Source: Xylogone sp. PMI_703 (lineage: Eukaryota > Ascomycota > Leotiomycetes). From it: a stretch of DNA of 64,000 nucleotides. Where the stretch lies: NCBI GenBank assembly GCA_021399445.1, contig JAJTUQ010000001.1:9019829-9083828 (forward strand). The letters are read 5' to 3'. The notes under the pieces are model-generated. The model saw only the letters and a program-made list of their open reading frames with translations. It was not told where the DNA came from and did not search any database. Below are positions 37,723 through 50,032 of this stretch, piece after piece; within the stretch, counting starts at the first letter, position 1; every line of letters starts with the position of its first letter. The position numbers were made by a program, and so were the translations under genes.

Positions 37723-38339
37723 ATAATGTTCTTACGTAGGGGTTTAGCTATTACTCAAATAATAAGCTTGAGAGGTCAAGGGAGCAAGTAAAACTTAGAT
37801 TGTAGAACTTTACTTATAAAATGTAAGTATACTGTAAATCAATTGAGTTAAGCATAAAGCTTTTATTTACTATAAAACTATTTACTTATATAATATGTGT
37901 TGGTGACTAGATCTGCCTAAATCCTTATGGTCCTGGATCCAAGAGATCCTATCCGGTCCTGGATCCAAGGGATTTTATCTAGTCCTATTTGTCACATACT
38001 CACTTATTTGCTAATATTAACTTTATGCATGTATAAGTAAATAGTTAACACAAGTAGAAAAGTAATATTATTTTCCTGATAATATTATTATTTAATTAAT
38101 ATAACTAAAGAGTTAATACTATAACTTCAATAATATTATTCTTTAACTTGTATAACCTTTTTTATAATATTAATGTTGAACTTGTATTATCCTTTTGCTA
38201 GTACTAGTAATATGATAGTACTAGTAATATTATTATTAAGTCTTTGATAACTGTCTTAATTTATACTTATTTAACTAAGGCAACAGTTATAAAGGCTTTA
38301 TACTCAGGTTACTTGTCATAACCTTATAAAGTCATAATA
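37723..38339 (-). repeat. 3' LTR of chromovirus X
   Basis: 617 bp. In element sense it starts near TATTATGACTTTATAAGG and ends GTAAGAACATTATA. It contains a duplicated CTTGGATCCAGGACC-type motif also found in the LTR at 51663. Confidence 0.85.
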
Positions 38340-38531
38340 CTATCCCTTTTCTAGTTTAGCTTTGTCCTGAAATTTATAACTAGGACATAAAAGACTTTGT
38401 AATAATTTAAACTTTCTTTCTTTCTTATTATACCCTTAAAGTATTAACTTGAATCTACAGACACCAAAAAGTCAAGGAAAAATTACAAACATATCTACTT
38501 AGTTTATTATTTTAATAATATTAATAACAAA

Positions 38532-39014
38532 ATGATTTTCTGTTCTTTTTACAAAATTGAAAGTTATAAGTATTTGGTTAACTTTAATAAATTATTTTGT
38601 TATATAAAGTATATTCGAAAAAAATGTACTAGTTATAATGCAAAAATTACTTTAACTAAAGATTAAGAAGTTATTGATAAATAATATAAGAAATTGAAAG
38701 AGGAAGAAGAAAACGCCATGATGAAAATTCTTTACCTGCAAAAGTAATAATGTCTGCTCGATGAACATAAGACTAAAATAGTTTGTCGTAGTCTTTATTC
38801 TCTGGATGAGTTAAATATTGAAGAGGAAAAGGAGAGAAGTAAACAGAAGTAAAAGGAGGATAAAGTGTCATAATAAGCAGAAACTACTCATTAGGCCAAG
38901 GCTGGCCTCTCCGAGGCCTTCCTTTCCGACACTGATTTTGCTATTTATACTAATGTTCTGTTCGATTCATCCTGGCTTGTTTTGCCTGTTTGTACTTCTT
39001 CAAGAACTTATTAA
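38532..39014 (+). pseudogene. Antisense cysteine-rich gene of chromovirus X
   Basis: A single frame of 160 codons from ATG 38532 to TAA 39014, antisense to pol and just inside the 3' LTR. It is interrupted by a handful of TAA/TAG codons that fit Gln/Trp losses. The N-terminus reads MIFCSFYKIESYKY, FCYIKYIRKKCTSY. Restoring Tyr to Cys at RIP sites gives an eight-cysteine cluster resembling fungal retroelement-associated zinc-cluster-like proteins. An acidic coiled-coil-like part (EEEENAMMKILYLQK), SLDELNIEEEKER and a C-terminus DTDFAIYTNVLFDSSW follow. The last 65 bp overlap the end of pol (stop at 38950, minus) tail to tail. Second copies lie in F (51424-51662 plus 37722-37480). Related position and orientation: the extra antisense gene reported in Botrytis gypsy elements (from memory, uncertain). 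Confidence 0.65.
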
Positions 39015-39499
39015 AATTGGTAAAATACTTCTCTGGTTCCTAGGTGTTTAACTATTCATATTCTTTTTATTCTTTCTATTTGACTAAATATTGTTTTTTG
39101 TTTTTTATTAATTTGTTATCTAGGATTTTTTTTATTTCTTATTCTATGTTTGGATCTTATTTTAGTTTTAAGTCCAAAGTTAGTAACAATCTTGGTAATA
39201 CTTTTTTTAGTATAGCTGTATAAAATATTAAGTATATTTGTATAATATTAAAGAGTTTTAATTTATATATCAAATTTCTTAATTTCTTTTTGATTTTGTA
39301 TGGTTTAATTTTTTTCCAATTTAATTTATTGTTTGGTTTTGTTGTTTTAATAAATCTGCAGATGATATAAACTTTATCCTCTTCTTCAAACTTAGGTTTT
39401 ATATTATATTTTTGATTATAATACTTTTTTATACGTTTTTGTACAAATTTGATGTTATACTTTAAGTAATTATGGATTTTTTTTCATTAATACTTATAA
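38950..39499 (-). pseudogene. Integrase C-terminus and chromodomain of chromovirus X
   Basis: In minus-strand order: KIHNYLKYNIKFVQKRIKKY and EEEDKVYIICRFIKTTKP (integrase GPY/F region, near 39470-39330), then EIKKILDNKLIKNKKQYLVK followed by KEYKEYE*LNT*EPEKYF (chromodomain with the conserved W positions now stops, near 39150-39010), ending ARMNRTEH* at 38950. This stretch has fewer stops than copies E and F. The chromodomain C-terminus is encoded opposite the antisense gene. Confidence 0.75.
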
Positions 39500-42400
39500 T
39501 GATTTACGTTGATCATATATTAATATTATATAGTTTACCTCATAAGCCATATTACTCCAGGTCAAGGTCTAGCCTGTCCTTCTGATTCTGAAGTCAACCT
39601 TTCTTAAAGAGCCTATCTGCCTATACTTTACTCTGGGCTTTATATATCTTATAAGAACTAGTCATAATATCACTTTCGTTTTTTTGTCATCTTATAGTAT
39701 AATATATTCTAGGTATAATAAAAAGTCTTAATATATAATTTATTATATTATAAAGAAAAACATAATTATAATTTACTTATTTATGTCTTATGACTATATT
39801 AGAATATAATACAAATATAAGTTTAACTTCAATTCAATGATTTTGTTTATTGTTAGACTTCCGGAATCAGGTATTATATCATTTTACTAAGTAAATGTCT
39901 TTATCTTATAATCACTAACAACTTCTTATGTCTTTAGTGTTAAATTCATATATTTCATAATATTTCTCTTTTTGTCATTTGTCAGAAATATATTTCTTCT
40001 TTGTATTATACTTAATATTTTGAGAATCTTCGGTTTGAACTTCAGCTATATATCTTTCTTTGATTATCTTGGTTCCGGTTTTCTAGTCTTAGATTATACC
40101 CTTTTTACCTTTATTCTTATTATATATTATAGTTCAAGAGTTTTTCGTGATTTTAAACTCTTTTTAATAATATTATACTTAACTTCTTTGACTAGTTTAT
40201 TGTCGTTTTTAACTTTTATCACTTTTCTTCTGGAGTCCTCAAGACTCTAGGATAAGGCTAAAGTCTTAATCAATCTGATCATAAATTCGGTTAGATTATT
40301 TGTCAATATTCTATATTTATCGAATATTATACTAAATACTATAACTTCTTCATCGGTTATTATAGTTAGATCTTTTTCGATAAAACAGACCTTAGTTAAG
40401 TCTGTTAAAGTTACCCTTTTCTTTGGGACTGGACTCATCAGCCTTTTTTTATCGACCAGTAACTTACTGATAAGCTTATTTATGGCTACTTTATTTATAT
40501 ATATTATTATGTTGTAAAAAGATAGTTTTATCGTTTTAGACATTTTTCTTACTATATTTATTATCTCCGAAATAATTATTTCTTGGTCTGCTTACTATTT
40601 TAGTCCTTTCTGGTCTTTTGTCCATGTCTTCAGGACTTTTGTACTGACTTCTCTGATTTTACTCTGTTTTATTCTTCTTACTTTAATTATAAAGTCTATT
40701 ATCTCCTTAAATAAGAACTGAAATTCTTCTTCTGTCATTCTGCTTTCTAAATATTACTTATTCTTTACAATTATCTCAAATGTCAGTTATACTCTATCTT
40801 CAGATAAAGTATTTTATGTTATATTCTCAAAAATAAACATTTTCAAGTATTTTAAGCAAACCACTGAGTCTAGTTTTTACAGAATAGTTTTTAACTCTTT
40901 TTCTGTCAAAGTCTTTTTATTATTAGTTCTTTACCCTAAAATATACTATAAGTATCTTATGTATATAAAACATAAAATAATATAATATAAGTTTTCTGAA
41001 TTTACGAAAAAGAAATAATAATATATTATTTCTTAGATATATATAAGATAAATAAATAAAATTCAATAAATAAAATTCAATAAATAAAAGTAATATTTTG
41101 TACATAATATTATAATAAAGGAAAATATTTTAAAAAAGTAATTATCCAAAGATGATTTTTCAGATATTCTTATCCCTTTTCGCTTTTATTATAAACAAAA
41201 TATTAAAAGTGAAATTTTAACGAAAAAAATAAATATAATATATTCACTGTTCTAAGCCTTTATTCTGGTTAATTTAATAATTGTAGTTCAGATATATTAA
41301 TGGACAAAGATTTTTGTTAACAACACTTTATAAAAAGAAAGAAAAACAGTAATATAATTATAATTCTTTTGTAAAGATATTTCGAATGTCTTAAGACAAA
41401 ACTTCTTTAGCTTTACGTTAACTAGATTAAGGAGCTCTTTATAATTCCTTATTTTTATACTTTCTTTTTTAAACTATTTTTTATTCTTGACAACTCTTTT
41501 TCAAATACTAATTATAAGTATTATTTACTTTATTATTTATCTTTTCATTATTGTTAATTTAAATCATCAAGTATATCTTCTTTTAAGATATTATCTCTTC
41601 TGTTAGTTTAGTATTAACCAACTAAGTGATTATAACTAGTATAACCAAAGAATCCATCAAACTATATAATCTTCTGTCAGGTTCTATATCTTTAAAATAA
41701 CTCTTTTCTGATACTTCTATTTATAACAAAAAGCTTTTTAACTTTTATGTTAATGTTCTGTTATATTTTATACTAACTAAAGTCTTATATAATGTTCTTG
41801 TCCAGTTTCTATACAACTTTAACAAGTTTAAGTCAATCAGGCCAAATAAAACTATAACTAAATATTTATTCCTAAGTCCTAATAATATGATAATATAGAT
41901 ATATACTTATTCTGGTCATTCCTCAGTCTTTATATATTAACTCTTTCTTATGTATAAAGAATTTCATAAACTGATTTCATCTTTAACCATTTCGACAACT
42001 TTTATAAGTAATAATTATTGTTAATAACAGTTTTTCTTTTTTGATGAACAAGATTATGTTTTTTCTTCATTTAAGGACTCTGAGTAACTTTTATTTGTTT
42101 TATAATTTATTTATAATCTTTAGTTATTTTATAATGTTGAACTAATACCTATTCTTGTTATAAAACTAATTAATGTTTCTCTGGATATTATAGTTAATAA
42201 TCTTCTTTTATCTCTAACTGATCTTGAGTATTTTAGCCTAATGGATGACTAAAACTTCGATATTAATATTTATTAATATAACTTTAATCTTTATAACTTC
42301 AAGAATAAAGTAAACTATTTCTAAAAATAAAAACATACTTTAAAAAAGACTTAAGACAAGAAACTTACCAAAGCTCATAATCATACTTTATTGTCCTTAG

Positions 42401-42998
42401 TTACTCTTACTCTTACTTATACTCCTTCTCCTTCTCCTGTCGAAGAGTTTTTTATACTTCCTAAGGATCCTGGATTACCTTTAGAACTTCTTTTGTCTTT
42501 AGGTCTTTCTGGTAACTTCAAGCTGATTAATTCAGATTCAGAAATACCCTTATTCAACGAATTTGATCCAGAGATTAATAATAATCTTTTTCTAGATCTA
42601 GGTCTAATCATTAATTCGTTAATTATTACTGAAAGCTTTTTTGAAAATAATAAAATAAACTTAAGTATTTTTCTTTGAATAACTACTCTAATATTATTAC
42701 TATTTATCGGTCAGTTTCCTGAAACTTTTGTACCTTTATCATTAATTACTTTATTATCTTAAACACTTATTCTACACTCTTCAGGCTAGACCTCGATCAA
42801 TTATAACCTTTATACATTATAAATATTACTAATACTTACTTCTAAAAAGTCTTTTCTATCTAACGAGTCTTTTTTTTATAAATGTCATCATTAATCATAA
42901 AGTCACTGATGTTAATGTATATAATTTTCCGTTATTCGTTTTTAGTAATAAAATAAATTTTCTTATCTTACTTCATTCCTTTGTCCCTTAATACTTAA
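39500..42998 (-). pseudogene. Extra coding region of element I downstream of pol
   Basis: In element sense there is a basic, Ser/Gly-rich open stretch at 42680-42370 (MIRPRSRKRLLLISGSNSLN, ELISLKLPERPKDKRSSKGN, STGEGEGVSVREGVTK). A candidate intron follows at 42368-42321 (GTAAGT...TTTTTAG), then decayed frames. At 40543-40247 a 98-codon open frame reads VDKKRLMSPVPKKRVTLTDL and ITDEEVIVFSIIFDKYRIL. The reading probably continued into 57256-58022, displaced by the inversion. I do not recognise the product. A second gag-like protein, an accessory gene, or another undetected nested element are all possible. Confidence 0.4.
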
Positions 42999-43235
42999 TG
43001 TGGTAGGGAAACATGTCATGTAAAGCATTAGTCATTCCGGAGCCGAGCTGGTATAAACTGGCGAGAGGTTCTAGCTAATAAAACAACAACCTTTTCATAC
43101 TCAACTAAGGGAGTGGTTCGTTCGTTTGCCTTGTGTACTTGTTGTTTATGTTGCTCTGCGTGATCCCGTCGCATAAGCTCTATTCCTGTATGCTCTAGCC
43201 AGCGTTATTGTTACGCTCACACTATCGCTTCCACA
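42999..43235 (-). mobile_element. Solo LTR, 237-bp family, little mutated
   Basis: 237 bp, reading TGTGGAAGCG...CCTACCACA on the minus strand, with 4-bp duplication TTAA at 42995-42998 and 43236-43239. It is the same family as the LTRs of element I (50033-50269, 58023-58259) and of exactly the same length. Unlike those it keeps many CpA and GC-rich runs (GGAGCCGAGCTGG, TGGCGAGAGG). The single copy with its own TSD shows it is a solo LTR and not the 3' end of element I. Confidence 0.85.
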
Positions 43236-43539
43236 TTAATCTCCGAGAAACTTTAGCTTTGTCTCAAAGTCTTTTCTTTATTTTTATATAACTTTAGTAA
43301 AATTATTACTGTAAATCTTTTTCTTTCTAGTATTAATTATTTATTTTTTTCTTTTACAATTTCTTTCAGTTTCTTCTTCTTTTTTCTTTTTGTAACTTTT
43401 TTTTTATCTTCTGAGTTATTACTTTCGGTTTTACTTAACTCTTTATCTGATATATCTTGTTAGTCAAGTATTCCTTTGTTTTTACTATTATTATTATCCT
43501 TTCCTTCATCTTATTCCTTGTTATTCTTACTTTTATAAT

Positions 43540-46500
43540 ATTCATTCCTTCTTCTGAAGACTTTTAGTCTATTCCTGGCATATATCCCCTGGAGTAAAGT
43601 TTCGTCGAATTTTTCTAAATAATATAACCTTTTTCCCTTTAGTATACTTACAATTTTGTAAAATCTTATTCATCTATATTTTAATTTCACTTTTCTGGAT
43701 TTGTCAATTTCTTTCAGTACATCCTAAACTAGAATAACTTCCCCTTTCTTGAACTCTTTTATCTTTACTCTTTTGTACGAATCAAACCATTCTTTTCTAT
43801 CTATTCTATGTTTTCGAAGTCAATCCTTAACTTTTATTATAGCCTCATCTCTTAAGTCTAACTGTCTAGCCTTTAATATTAATAAGTCTACAATTGTCTT
43901 TACTTTCTCCTATTCGAAAACCTTTTAAGTCTTATACTTAACCTCTGTTAAAAGTATCATGTTATACTTATAAACTAACGTATAAAGAACTTGGTTAATA
44001 ATAATTTTGGTTATAACTTAATCTGCTATCAGAATGTCATAAAACTTATGTTTTTATCTAGTCTTTCCTTTATTAGTTATCTTTGACAAATTGTCGACAA
44101 TAAACTTATAACTTTTTTTTATTACTTTGTTCATTTCTGGATAATATACTGAAATTATAATATGATATATACTGAACATTTTTATGAACTATTTCATTTC
44201 TTTTTAGTTTTCTAGACTATTATCTATAACTAATCTTTTAAACATTTTATGACAACAGATTAAGTCTTCTCGAATAAATTATACCATATTTCTCGTATTT
44301 ACTTTCCGGAGTACTCTTCCTTTTACTTAGCCAGATAATTACTCTTTAACTAATACTAAATAACTATATCTGTTATTCATAAGTATATAAACAATGTTTA
44401 TATTAATAATCTGTTATAGATATACTAAAAAGGTAAAGAATAAAAGTTCTTATGTTTGTTCTATAGTTTTTTTTTAATATTCTTCATAAGTTTTGTAGTA
44501 TGATTTAATTTCTTGATATAGTCTTGATCATTAGTATTGATCAACAATTTTCTGATATATTTTATTATATTTTCAGTAATTACTTTCTTTGTATAATTTT
44601 TTCAGAATTTCACTTTTCTCCTTTTTTATAATAATTACATAAGTTCTAAGAATAACCTTTCTTGTTCTATGATATAAGATTTGCTTTATCATCTTATATC
44701 TTAAAGCTTTATTCTTAAACTTCCAGAACTTTATTATATTTATTTTATCTAAATATTTCAAAATTAGGAAAAACTATATAATTTCATGATATTCTTTTAG
44801 GTAATCTTTATTAAGTAACTTTTCAGGTTCGGCCAAGAGTATAATCATTTTTAAGTTATAAAAGTCTTTATTAATCTAGTTATCTATATCTTCCTCCGGT
44901 TTAACGGTTTTATGGTTAGTTTTTGGTTATTAAGATAAATTGTTTATAATCTCATTCTTTTTTCCCGGAATATATTTAATATCAAAGTCAAAAAGTTTAA
45001 TTTAAATAATTTATCATATTAATAATACTTTAAGAACATCTGATATAATTCTATTTAACTAAATGACTAAAACATTTATATTTGTTTTTACTACAAATCT
45101 TATTCTATATAACTATGAACAGAACTTCTTTAAGGTTTTTAACAAACTTTTATATTTTCTTTTAGTAATGTGGAAGAGAGAGGTGCTAAGAGGTGTTGAG
45201 GTAGTATATACAGTAATACAATACAACTGACCAATCAGAAGGCAAGGTCTGGTAGAATAGGAGTGAAGGTGGTTGATTATTGTACGGTTGTAAGAACCGT
45301 GCTCTATATACTACGTACAGGTCACATGATACGCTGCACGTACACGTGCTACACACGTGCCGTATACTGTTTTCCCTACCACAGTAATATTATACTTCAT
45401 TTTAATATTATTCCAAAAATTATTCTTATATTAATATAAATATTTCATTTCATTTTTTCTTATTTATATTAAGATAGCTTTTTATCCTGTTAAAGATATA
45501 TTTATCATTAGAATGATTATATAGCCAGAAATATAATTTATTCGAATTAGTACAGATATTATAGTTATATATACTTTAGTTTATTTATAGCCTTATCCTG
45601 CTTTATTTTTATTCAAATTCAGTACCTTTCTTTAATAATTTATATATTAGAAGTATTATAACAGTAAAGTCTTTAACCTAGATTTTGTAGTAAACACAGA
45701 TTCCCAGAAATCTCTTTGTTTTTTTCTTATTTTTATACTTCAGTTAATCAAGTATTTTTAAAACTTTAGTACTGTCTAGATATCTCTTGTCGATATTGTA
45801 TATATATCCTACAATCTTAATTCTTTTTATTCTAAATTACAATTTTGGACTAATTATTGTTCTTACTCTTTCTAGGTTATAAAGAATTTTATCTAAGTTT
45901 TATATATGTTTAAGTACAAATCTTCAGATTCCAAGAGTAACTTTTTTATTATCATAAGTCATAATAAGTTCTTTAACTAAAATATTGTTCAAAAAGGGTT
46001 TACAGATATATAAAATCAAATCTTATAGTATTTAGGTGACTATTTATATGAACTGGACCACAGAATTAGTAACTTTTTGCAGTAATCTCGTGAATTTCAA
46101 TAGTCTCAGAGAAGTCATAAATATTGTCATATCTTAGCTTTACTTTATTAATAATACTTAATCATATCCAGAAAAGAAATTTATAAGAAAATAATTATAT
46201 ATCTTATAAATTCCTCCGTAAATTCGTCTGCTGAAGGTAATAAATTCATATCTCTAATTATGACTTTGTTTATCCTTATGGCTATATTAATCAGTCAATA
46301 GTCTTTATTCTTTTTTTTCATCAAAAATTATTTGTTCTTGTAAAGCTTATAACTTTGTTCTAGGATTCTTTGATTAAGACACTTTTATATTATTCGGATT
46401 ACTTTCTTTTTTAACACTTTTGATAACAGAATATTCTTGTTTTATTAGGCTATATATTTAATTGTTTAAATTTTCTATAGTAATATAACTTTGGGTTAAA

Positions 46501-49500
46501 TAGTTTTTATATGAAAAAAGTCAAATGTTATAATAGTTTCCTGGTTAAACAAAAACTTAACAAATAGATCTTACTTTTGTTTAATTAATTAATCTTCGAT
46601 AATCAACTTGTTTACTCTCTTAGGGATTAACCTTTCTTCTCTTTGTATGTTGAAAAACTTTAGTATGATCTAGTAATCATATTTCCCAGGAATAACGGGA
46701 AATACTTTTAATCTTTTTAGTTTTTCTTTTTAATTATTAATATCTTTAGGTTTATTTTTATCTGACTTCCCCAAATCCACCGGCCTGACTTTCTAGTCTT
46801 TCCTTTTGTACATAGTAAGAACCTAAGCTTTTGACAATGCTTTTATGACCTTAGAGTAATCTTAATTACTATGATTATATATTTATATTATCTTTGGTTT
46901 TATTTCACCTTGTTTATCCAGAGACTTTAGGATAAGACTAAAGTCTCTGCCTTCTGTAACTTCAGCTCTTATTCTCGACATTTATACTCTTTTCTAGCTT
47001 TTAACTTTAGAGATATTTATTTTATTAGTATTTTACTCTCTGGAAGTATTGATTACTCTTTTTCCTAGAGTATCATTACATTGACTTGTATATTATAGAT
47101 AAAGTATATCAAAACTTTAAGTTTTACCTTTTTGTTAATGTTTTAGTTATATAATATAATGTACATATTATCGTTCTCAGTTCATATTTTTATTTATATT
47201 TCTTATATGAACAGTATTCTTAGTATTAGTTCTGACTTTATAATATTTGTTACAAAAATCAGGGTTATTATTATTATATTCTTAACTCTTATCTTAACAT
47301 TATTGTATACTCTGTTAAACCTCTTATACTCTTTAATTACTAAGATTAATATTATTTCTAGGTTTGATTATACAGATAGCCCTGTTTCTTATACTAAATA
47401 ATTAGTTATTATATTTATCTTTACTTTAATATTAATTAATACTTATTATGAAATAGAATCTTTAATCTTTACGTTAATCTTTGAAGTTTTGACTATATAT
47501 TATCTTTTTAGATTTCTTCTAATCAAATTGACTTTCATTTTCAGCTTTATTTTTTGGTATCATTAATTTTCTTTTCCGAACATTAATTTCTGTATTAAGT
47601 TTGATGAAGATAAGATTTCTTCAATGGTTAGTTTAATTTTCTGATCTAAAATCTTCTTAAAGACTATTTCAGAGGAATTTGTTTCTTATAATTTATCCTA
47701 GAAGATAACTTTCTTCTTTCTTGCTAAATATCCTTTTAAGTTTCCTATTAATTTCGAGATTAAATATTTTAAATCTATCTTATTATCCTTCTTTTTTATT
47801 GTTGTAAACTTTTAATTCTTCAGTTTTAACAATTTTGATATTATCAACTTTTACTTTTCTTCAATCTATTACTTTAATACTTAATTTTCTGATTATTACT
47901 TCTTTTCTTTCTTCTTTTTTTTTACTTAAGTAATAATCATTTTTATCTTTACAAAATCTTTTATTTTCATGAAATCATCGAAATCTGATTTATCATCAGA
48001 GAATTCCTCATCAATTATAATAAATTAAACTTTCTAGCTTATCTCTGTATTTAACTTCATATTAACAATTATTTTTTATCTTTTGATAATTTCTTTTAAT
48101 ATTATTCTTTTATAGAAAACTATTAATTAAGTCCCAGGATTATACTTTCTGTAATAAAGTCTTTTGTATTATTTATAACATAACTTTACTTCTATATTAT
48201 ACTCAAGTTCAGGGCATTCTCGGCTCTGGTACTCTTCTTCTCCGTAGTAATAACACAGAAATGTGCCCTGAGCTGTCGGATTTTGCCCTCTCTTACTATG
48301 TCCTTCTCTATAACCTCCTTTGTATCCTCTCCTCTTACTTACAGTAGGCCTTCATTAGTTCACTTACACTTTTTGCTAAAAGGCAAATATCTGAACTATT
48401 GATAACATGCCCAGTTTCAGTATTAAAGCTTTGAAGACTTTTGTCAAGCTTTTTATAAACTTATTGTCTACTTTTGTTGTTTGATTAACTTTGTTTAACT
48501 AAGTAATAAATATAATAGGTAATTAAAACTTCTCATTTTTCGTAATCTTTGACATTTGATCAAAATACTTTATTATATTGTTAATGTTTTTTTTTCCTTG
48601 AAGGTCATTTTCGATAAGTCATATAATATTATTCTTATTGTTTTAGCAAATAAATTCTTGATAAAGCTTATTGAAGTTCATCGTAAACTTATCTTTCTAA
48701 TTGATTTCTATTATATTTACTAATTTATAGCTTACTTAAAGAAATAATCTTTATAAATAATATAACCCCATTTCTTATTTGGATATTTCGTCGTTGATTA
48801 ACAGTTGTCTTACTATATACTAGTAGTTATAAAAATAAGCTCTAAAGTTATTATTTGTTATCTTCTTCGATTTAAATATTACTAAATATTCAAGAGTTAA
48901 TTATTGTTATCTTAAGTCTTATTTTTAGAATATTTAGATTAAGGCTTTTTTAAAGCTCTCCTAGTCCCTTATCATTTACTTATCCATATTCTTTATGATT
49001 CTTCTGGGCCTAATGTTATAATATTTTGACAAAACATATATCTTCTCTTTGTTTGTCATCTAGTATTCTTAAACATCAAACTTATCTTCTAATAATTCCA
49101 CGAAGTCTATAACGTTCACTCCCTTGAAAAATAACATTTCTGACAAAAACTGATTTTCTGTATTTTCTGTATTTTAGTTAATCTTGAATTAAAGCCATTG
49201 AAGCTAATTTTCTCTTATTATGACTCCTTTTCTACTTCTTCTTTCATTTTTCTGTAATAATTTAACTATATCTTTAATATTGATTATATTCAAAAGGATT
49301 TCTGTATTCTGTGTCTGAATTATTAAAATTCTTGATATAAAGAATTCTGATATAAAAATAATGTTTAATAAGTTGTTCTTCAGTAAGTCTTTAAAGCTTT
49401 AGTAACTCAAGGACATAATCAAATTCTTCAAAAATAATATTAATTACAAAATAAACAAAACCAAATATTCTACAGTTTTAAATCCTTTTCTTGTTACTTC

Positions 49501-49900
49501 TTTAAATACTTTCATTATTTCTGAACTATTTTTTTTTGTTTTTCTATAATCTCTAGATCAGTACCCTCTTCTTCGTAAGACTCTTCCTTGTATTACTCTT
49601 TTCTTTTCTCTTTTTTCAATAATCTTGGTGATTGTCTATTCCTAAAGACTTTTGGACAAGGCCAAAGTCTTTGTGTTATCATTTTCCTCATATTCTTTCT
49701 CTGATCTTTTCTTCTTTACTGAACTCTCTTCATAAACTATTCCTCTTCTAGTTCCGGTTTCAATAGTTTTTTTGCTAAATAATATTATCTAGTCTTTATG
49801 TAACCTCTTTTTAATAATCTCTTTCTTGGTTACCGATCTGACTTTATCCCCTTTTCCAAACATGGACTTAGTTCTTCTTCGACTTTATTCTAACCTAATT
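43540..49900 (-). pseudogene. gag-pol of gypsy element I
   Basis: Minus-strand pieces: an N-terminal gag stretch (SSVKKKRSEKEYEENDNTKT) near 49740-49670; a zinc knuckle CYYYGEEEYQSRECPEL near 48260-48210 (middle Cys now Tyr); the start of reverse transcriptase near 46640-46320 (EERLIPKRVNKLIIED*L, LFVKFLFNQE, RILEQSYKLYKNK*FLMKKK, matching the gypsy consensus before YRLI); integrase C-terminal part near 43880-43680 (LRDEAIIKVKD*LRKHRI, RKEWFDSYKRVKIKEFKKGE, then VLKEIDKSRKVKL); and a terminal module (YTKGKKVI..., GIYARNRLKVF type) near 43650-43580. No chromodomain follows; instead a Lys/Glu-rich tail runs to about 43260. Stops are frequent. Confidence 0.75.
45169..45383. mobile_element. Solo LTR, 215-bp family, unmutated GC-rich
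   Basis: 215 bp beginning TGTGGAAGAG and ending CCCTACCACA, with 4-bp duplication GTAA at 45165-45168 and 45384-45387. The termini are the same as those of the 237-bp LTR family but the body differs, so it is a related family. It contains CACGTACACGTGC-type palindromes. It stands out as a GC-rich block within the RIP-degraded RNase H/integrase region of element I. Orientation is unknown, and no internal sequence is attached. Confidence 0.8.
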
Positions 49901-50032
49901 TCTGATTTTCTCAAGGTTTTTCTGTATGCTTACTCTAGACAGTGTCTTTGTTTTATGTTTGTAGTTCTTATCATCGACTTCTCTTTTTCTTAGCTTTAAG
50001 TAAACAATATATCTTTCTACGTTAGTCACTAA

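Larger units (their letters stand above)
37723..39499 (-). mobile_element. Chromovirus X, 3' part (3' LTR to integrase end)
   Basis: Minus-strand element end: 3' LTR 37723-38339, antisense gene 38532-39014 (plus), then pol C-terminus (integrase tail and chromodomain) up to 39499. At 39490-39499 lies ATACTTATAA, which is inverted at 57246-57255, where the 5' part of X stops. Joining the two parts restores a plausible integrase reading (LEDKKELQVLMKKIHNYLKY). The LTR shares a diagnostic AA insertion (TTATAAGTAAAG against TTATAGTAAAG) with the LTR at 51663-52280. The left flank CTTAT matches ATAAG left of 51663. Combined length is about 7.4 kb. Confidence 0.75.

Noticed and set aside
39972..40250. 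92-codon plus-strand hydrophobic frame (and similar frames at 18633, 47159)
   Set aside because: Antisense of transposon coding DNA. U-rich codons created by RIP mimic membrane proteins.
42391..42678. Plus-strand 95-codon frame
   Set aside because: Opposite to the Ser/Gly/Lys-rich frame of element I, whose codons on the minus strand give the more protein-like sequence; kept only as part of the element I extra region.
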